Of a stretch of 64,000 bases of DNA, positions 62,247 to 64,000 are shown one piece after another. The notes under the pieces are model-generated. The model was not told the origin of the DNA and ran no database searches. It saw nothing but the letters and a program-made list of their open reading frames with translations. Position numbers and translations under genes: made by a program. Every line of letters begins with the position of its first letter. Position 1 is the stretch's first letter. Origin of the DNA: Shewanella sp. 10N.286.48.A6 (lineage in GTDB: Bacteria; Pseudomonadota; Gammaproteobacteria; Enterobacterales; Shewanellaceae); NCBI RefSeq assembly GCF_002873135.1, contig NZ_MCVI01000022.1, positions 1 to 64,000 of the forward strand. Reading direction: 5' to 3'.

Positions 62247-63230
62247 ATGAACAAGTGGTTCAAACAAATAGGCATCGCAGTCGCACTGGTATTCAGTGTG
62301 ATCACATTTGCCCATGCAAGTGGTGAGCAACCGACAACATCTCAAGACAGCAATGTTCAAATTTGGACACAGCTTAAAGACGGTGTTGAAGGGCGTACTA
62401 CTTCAACCAGCGAGTTCCATGCACAGCCTATCAATACTTATGATATGCGTGTATTTCAACTCCGTAGTGACTTACTAGCGCCTGCGTTAATGGCGTCGTT
62501 ATTTGGCATGATCATCGTCTTCTTACTGTTTATCAAGATAAACGGTATTTCTAAGCTTCACGGTGGTTTCACCGGTAAGATGGTGTATCGCTGGTCTAAA
62601 TTTGATGTATCAATTCATTGGTTAGGTGCGATCCCTTGCTTGTTATTGATTCTGACTGGTTTAGTACTATTGGCTGGCCGTTATTTCTTCCAACCGTATA
62701 TTAGTGAAGGGATGTGGTCTAATTTAGTCTACGTTGCTAAAGAAGTTCACGATTATATGGCTATCCCATTCATGTTGGGTTGGGCGTTAATGGTAGTGCT
62801 TTGGGCTAAAAACCAAATGCCAAAAATGTACGATGTTAAATGGATGCTGGTTGTTGGTGGCTACATCAACTTCGGTCCATTTAAAGGCAAGCATCCAGAT
62901 GCGGGCTTTGCTAATGCTGGTGAAAAACTGTGGTTTTGGGCGTTTGCATTGTTTGGTTTATTCATCTCGGTATCAGGAATGTTATTACTGTTCCCGAACT
63001 TATTTGAACCAAGCCGTACCTTAAGCTTAATTGCGTTAGTTATTCACTCAGTGAGCGCTATCGTGATTTGTGCCTTCTCAATCGTGCATATCTTCATGGC
63101 AACTGCTATGTCAGAAGGTGGTATGGATTGTATGGTTTCAGGTTACTGTGATGAGCAGTGGGCGAAACAGCATCACAACCTTTGGTATGATGAAATTAAA
63201 GCGAATGGCGAGTTAAAATATAAAGACTAA
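62247..63230 (+). CDS. fdhC: Formate dehydrogenase cytochrome b subunit FdhC, module 2
   Basis: 327 residues from ATG 62247 (AGAGGAAG upstream). Signal peptide near AHA-SG, periplasmic extension of about 70 residues quite different from module 1, then membrane helices with SIHWLGAIPCLLLILTGLVL, KEVHDYMAIPF, GGYINFGPFKGKHPDAGF and IVHIFMATAMSEGGMDCM. Menaquinone-side electron transfer. The divergent N-terminal extension may set different partner specificity. Confidence 0.93.
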   Translation: MNKWFKQIGIAVALVFSVITFAHASGEQPTTSQDSNVQIWTQLKDGVEGRTTSTSEFHAQPINTYDMRVFQLRSDLLAPALMASLFGMIIVFLLFIKINGISKLHGGFTGKMVYRWSKFDVSIHWLGAIPCLLLILTGLVLLAGRYFFQPYISEGMWSNLVYVAKEVHDYMAIPFMLGWALMVVLWAKNQMPKMYDVKWMLVVGGYINFGPFKGKHPDAGFANAGEKLWFWAFALFGLFISVSGMLLLFPNLFEPSRTLSLIALVIHSVSAIVICAFSIVHIFMATAMSEGGMDCMVSGYCDEQWAKQHHNLWYDEIKANGELKYKD

Positions 63231-63265
63231 TAGGTCTGCAGTATTTTTAGCTAAAGCTTAAAAAG

Positions 63266-63299
63266 CACCTCCAATGACTTCGGTTTTGGAGGTGTTTTT
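63266..63299 (+). terminator. Terminator of fdh module 2
   Basis: CACCTCCA (63266-63273) pairs with TGGAGGTG (63287-63294), followed by TTTTT. Sequence resembles the module 1 terminator, as if duplicated with it. Confidence 0.85.
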
Positions 63300-63549
63300 A
63301 TTTCGGCTTTAGGTTAACCGCGTTTTAACACAACTTTTTATGATTTTTAACAATGTGATACCTTATATTAGCTATTGGTTATTTAATCACTCCTAATTTG
63401 TGATCGTGGCTGTAAAAATCGACAGATTTGGTTGTTTTTAACTGATAACTTCTAGATAGTTAACATCCTTGTAGCGTATATCGAAATTTTCTACTTGAGT
63501 AGCAACTCATTAGCGTTGTTTGCGAGCCCCTTTTTAACTAGGAATTGCC
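63300..63549. other. Upstream region of the radical SAM gene
   Basis: 250 bp, AT-rich; presumably the promoter of the next gene. Two TGTGAT half-sites occur but no complete CRP site. Nothing else seen. Confidence 0.35.
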
Positions 63550-64000
63550 ATGTCATCAATTATCCGTCCATCAGATACCATTATCCAATCACCTTATCAG
63601 GCCAATATCACCACGCCAGATTGGATGATCAGTGCGATGGAAAAAGTGATGCAATTTTACGTTGATCGTAATTTGCGTTTAGACACGGTTTCAGCGGAAA
63701 TGATGCCAGCGCCAGTAGAAGGTAAAAAGTACATGCTGTATGCTCATGTACCTTTTTGTCATACCTTGTGTTCATACTGTACTTTCCATCGTTTCTTATT
63801 TAATGAAGATAAAGCTCGTCGCTATTTCGTGTCTTTACGCAAAGAAATGGATATGGTTAAAAACCTCGGTTACGATTTCGAATCTATGTACATCGGTGGT
63901 GGCACCACCACGGTATTAGAAGATGAATTGGCTCGTACCATCGAGCATGCTAAAACCCTATTCCCGAATATTAAAGAGGTATCATGTGAATCCGATCCTC
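63550..64000 (+). CDS. HemN/HutW-like radical SAM protein, 5' part
   Basis: Open from ATG 63550 to the window end (150 codons seen). The radical SAM cluster motif CxxxCxxC is in PFCHTLCSYCTFHRF, followed by the SAM-binding MYIGGGTTTVLEDEL. This matches coproporphyrinogen III oxidase-like proteins; the FCHTLCSYCTFHRF form recalls heme-utilisation HutW/ChuW enzymes that open the heme ring without oxygen. Which of these applies cannot be decided from the N-terminal part. Confidence 0.8.
   Translation, partial: MSSIIRPSDTIIQSPYQANITTPDWMISAMEKVMQFYVDRNLRLDTVSAEMMPAPVEGKKYMLYAHVPFCHTLCSYCTFHRFLFNEDKARRYFVSLRKEMDMVKNLGYDFESMYIGGGTTTVLEDELARTIEHAKTLFPNIKEVSCESDP

Noticed and set aside
63350..63430. 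CRP sites upstream of the radical SAM gene
   Set aside because: Two TGTGAT half-sites occur but neither has a matching right half.

Overview
The window looks like a chromosomal segment of a Shewanella-type marine gammaproteobacterium. The reasons are two tandem periplasmic formate dehydrogenase modules with DUF3305/DUF3306 partners, an octaheme tetrathionate-reductase-type cytochrome cluster, a beta-propeller phytase with its own TonB receptor, a complete hutI/hutC-hutU-hutH locus, and moderate, slightly AT-rich base composition. The genus assignment rests on recalled gene content, not on a database search.

Layout. 1-3646: the 3' end of a BaiN/HI0933-type flavoprotein, then an inserted chemoreceptor gene, then a second, 5'-truncated and nonsense-mutated copy of the flavoprotein 3' end (389 bp direct repeat with 3 mismatches). 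3660-5582: AraC regulator and a membrane GGDEF protein with a degenerate signature (AGDRF). 5583-10618: TonB receptor plus beta-propeller phytase operon, preceded by three 11-bp-phased Pho-box-like repeats. 10934-20186: mixed housekeeping genes and regulators (PhzF, LysR, NlpC/P60 lipoprotein, MogA, GlxA-like regulator, peptidase plus ABC exporter). 20306-26058: long-chain acyl-CoA synthetase, two convergent hotdog thioesterases, a membrane protein, MtnC, dCMP deaminase. 26111-30163: monoheme cytochrome, DUF3373 outer-membrane barrel and octaheme cytochrome, with a 3 x 15 bp repeat in the promoter region and hairpins between the genes. 30246-35705: histidine utilisation genes with a HutC operator. 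35730-47890: outer-membrane, channel, lipid, metal-transport, protease, ubiquinone and rRNA-methylation genes. 47964-63294: fdhD divergent from a large formate dehydrogenase region. 63550-64000: start of a HemN/HutW-like radical SAM gene.

How the genes work together. In the fdh region, FdhD (sulfuration of the molybdenum cofactor), a TorD-like chaperone, a four-cluster ferredoxin-like protein and the uncharacterised DUF3305/DUF3306 pair appear to serve two paralogous FdhX-FdhA-FdhB-FdhC sets. Both catalytic subunits use cysteine, not selenocysteine. A textbook sigma-54 promoter with paired upstream repeats sits between fdhD and DUF3305, so the maturation genes and perhaps the first enzyme module look enhancer-controlled, while the second module has its own long leader. 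MogA elsewhere in the window acts in the same cofactor pathway. The TonB receptor and phytase probably form a phosphate-starvation phytate-scavenging unit. The Hut genes convert histidine to formiminoglutamate; no hutG is present.

The observations most worth following up are the sigma-54 control and structured leader of the fdh operon, the phased Pho repeats, a small lipoprotein that resembles the propeptide of the neighbouring M6 protease, the chemoreceptor insertion with a duplicated gene end, and the phased repeats upstream of the octaheme cytochrome cluster.
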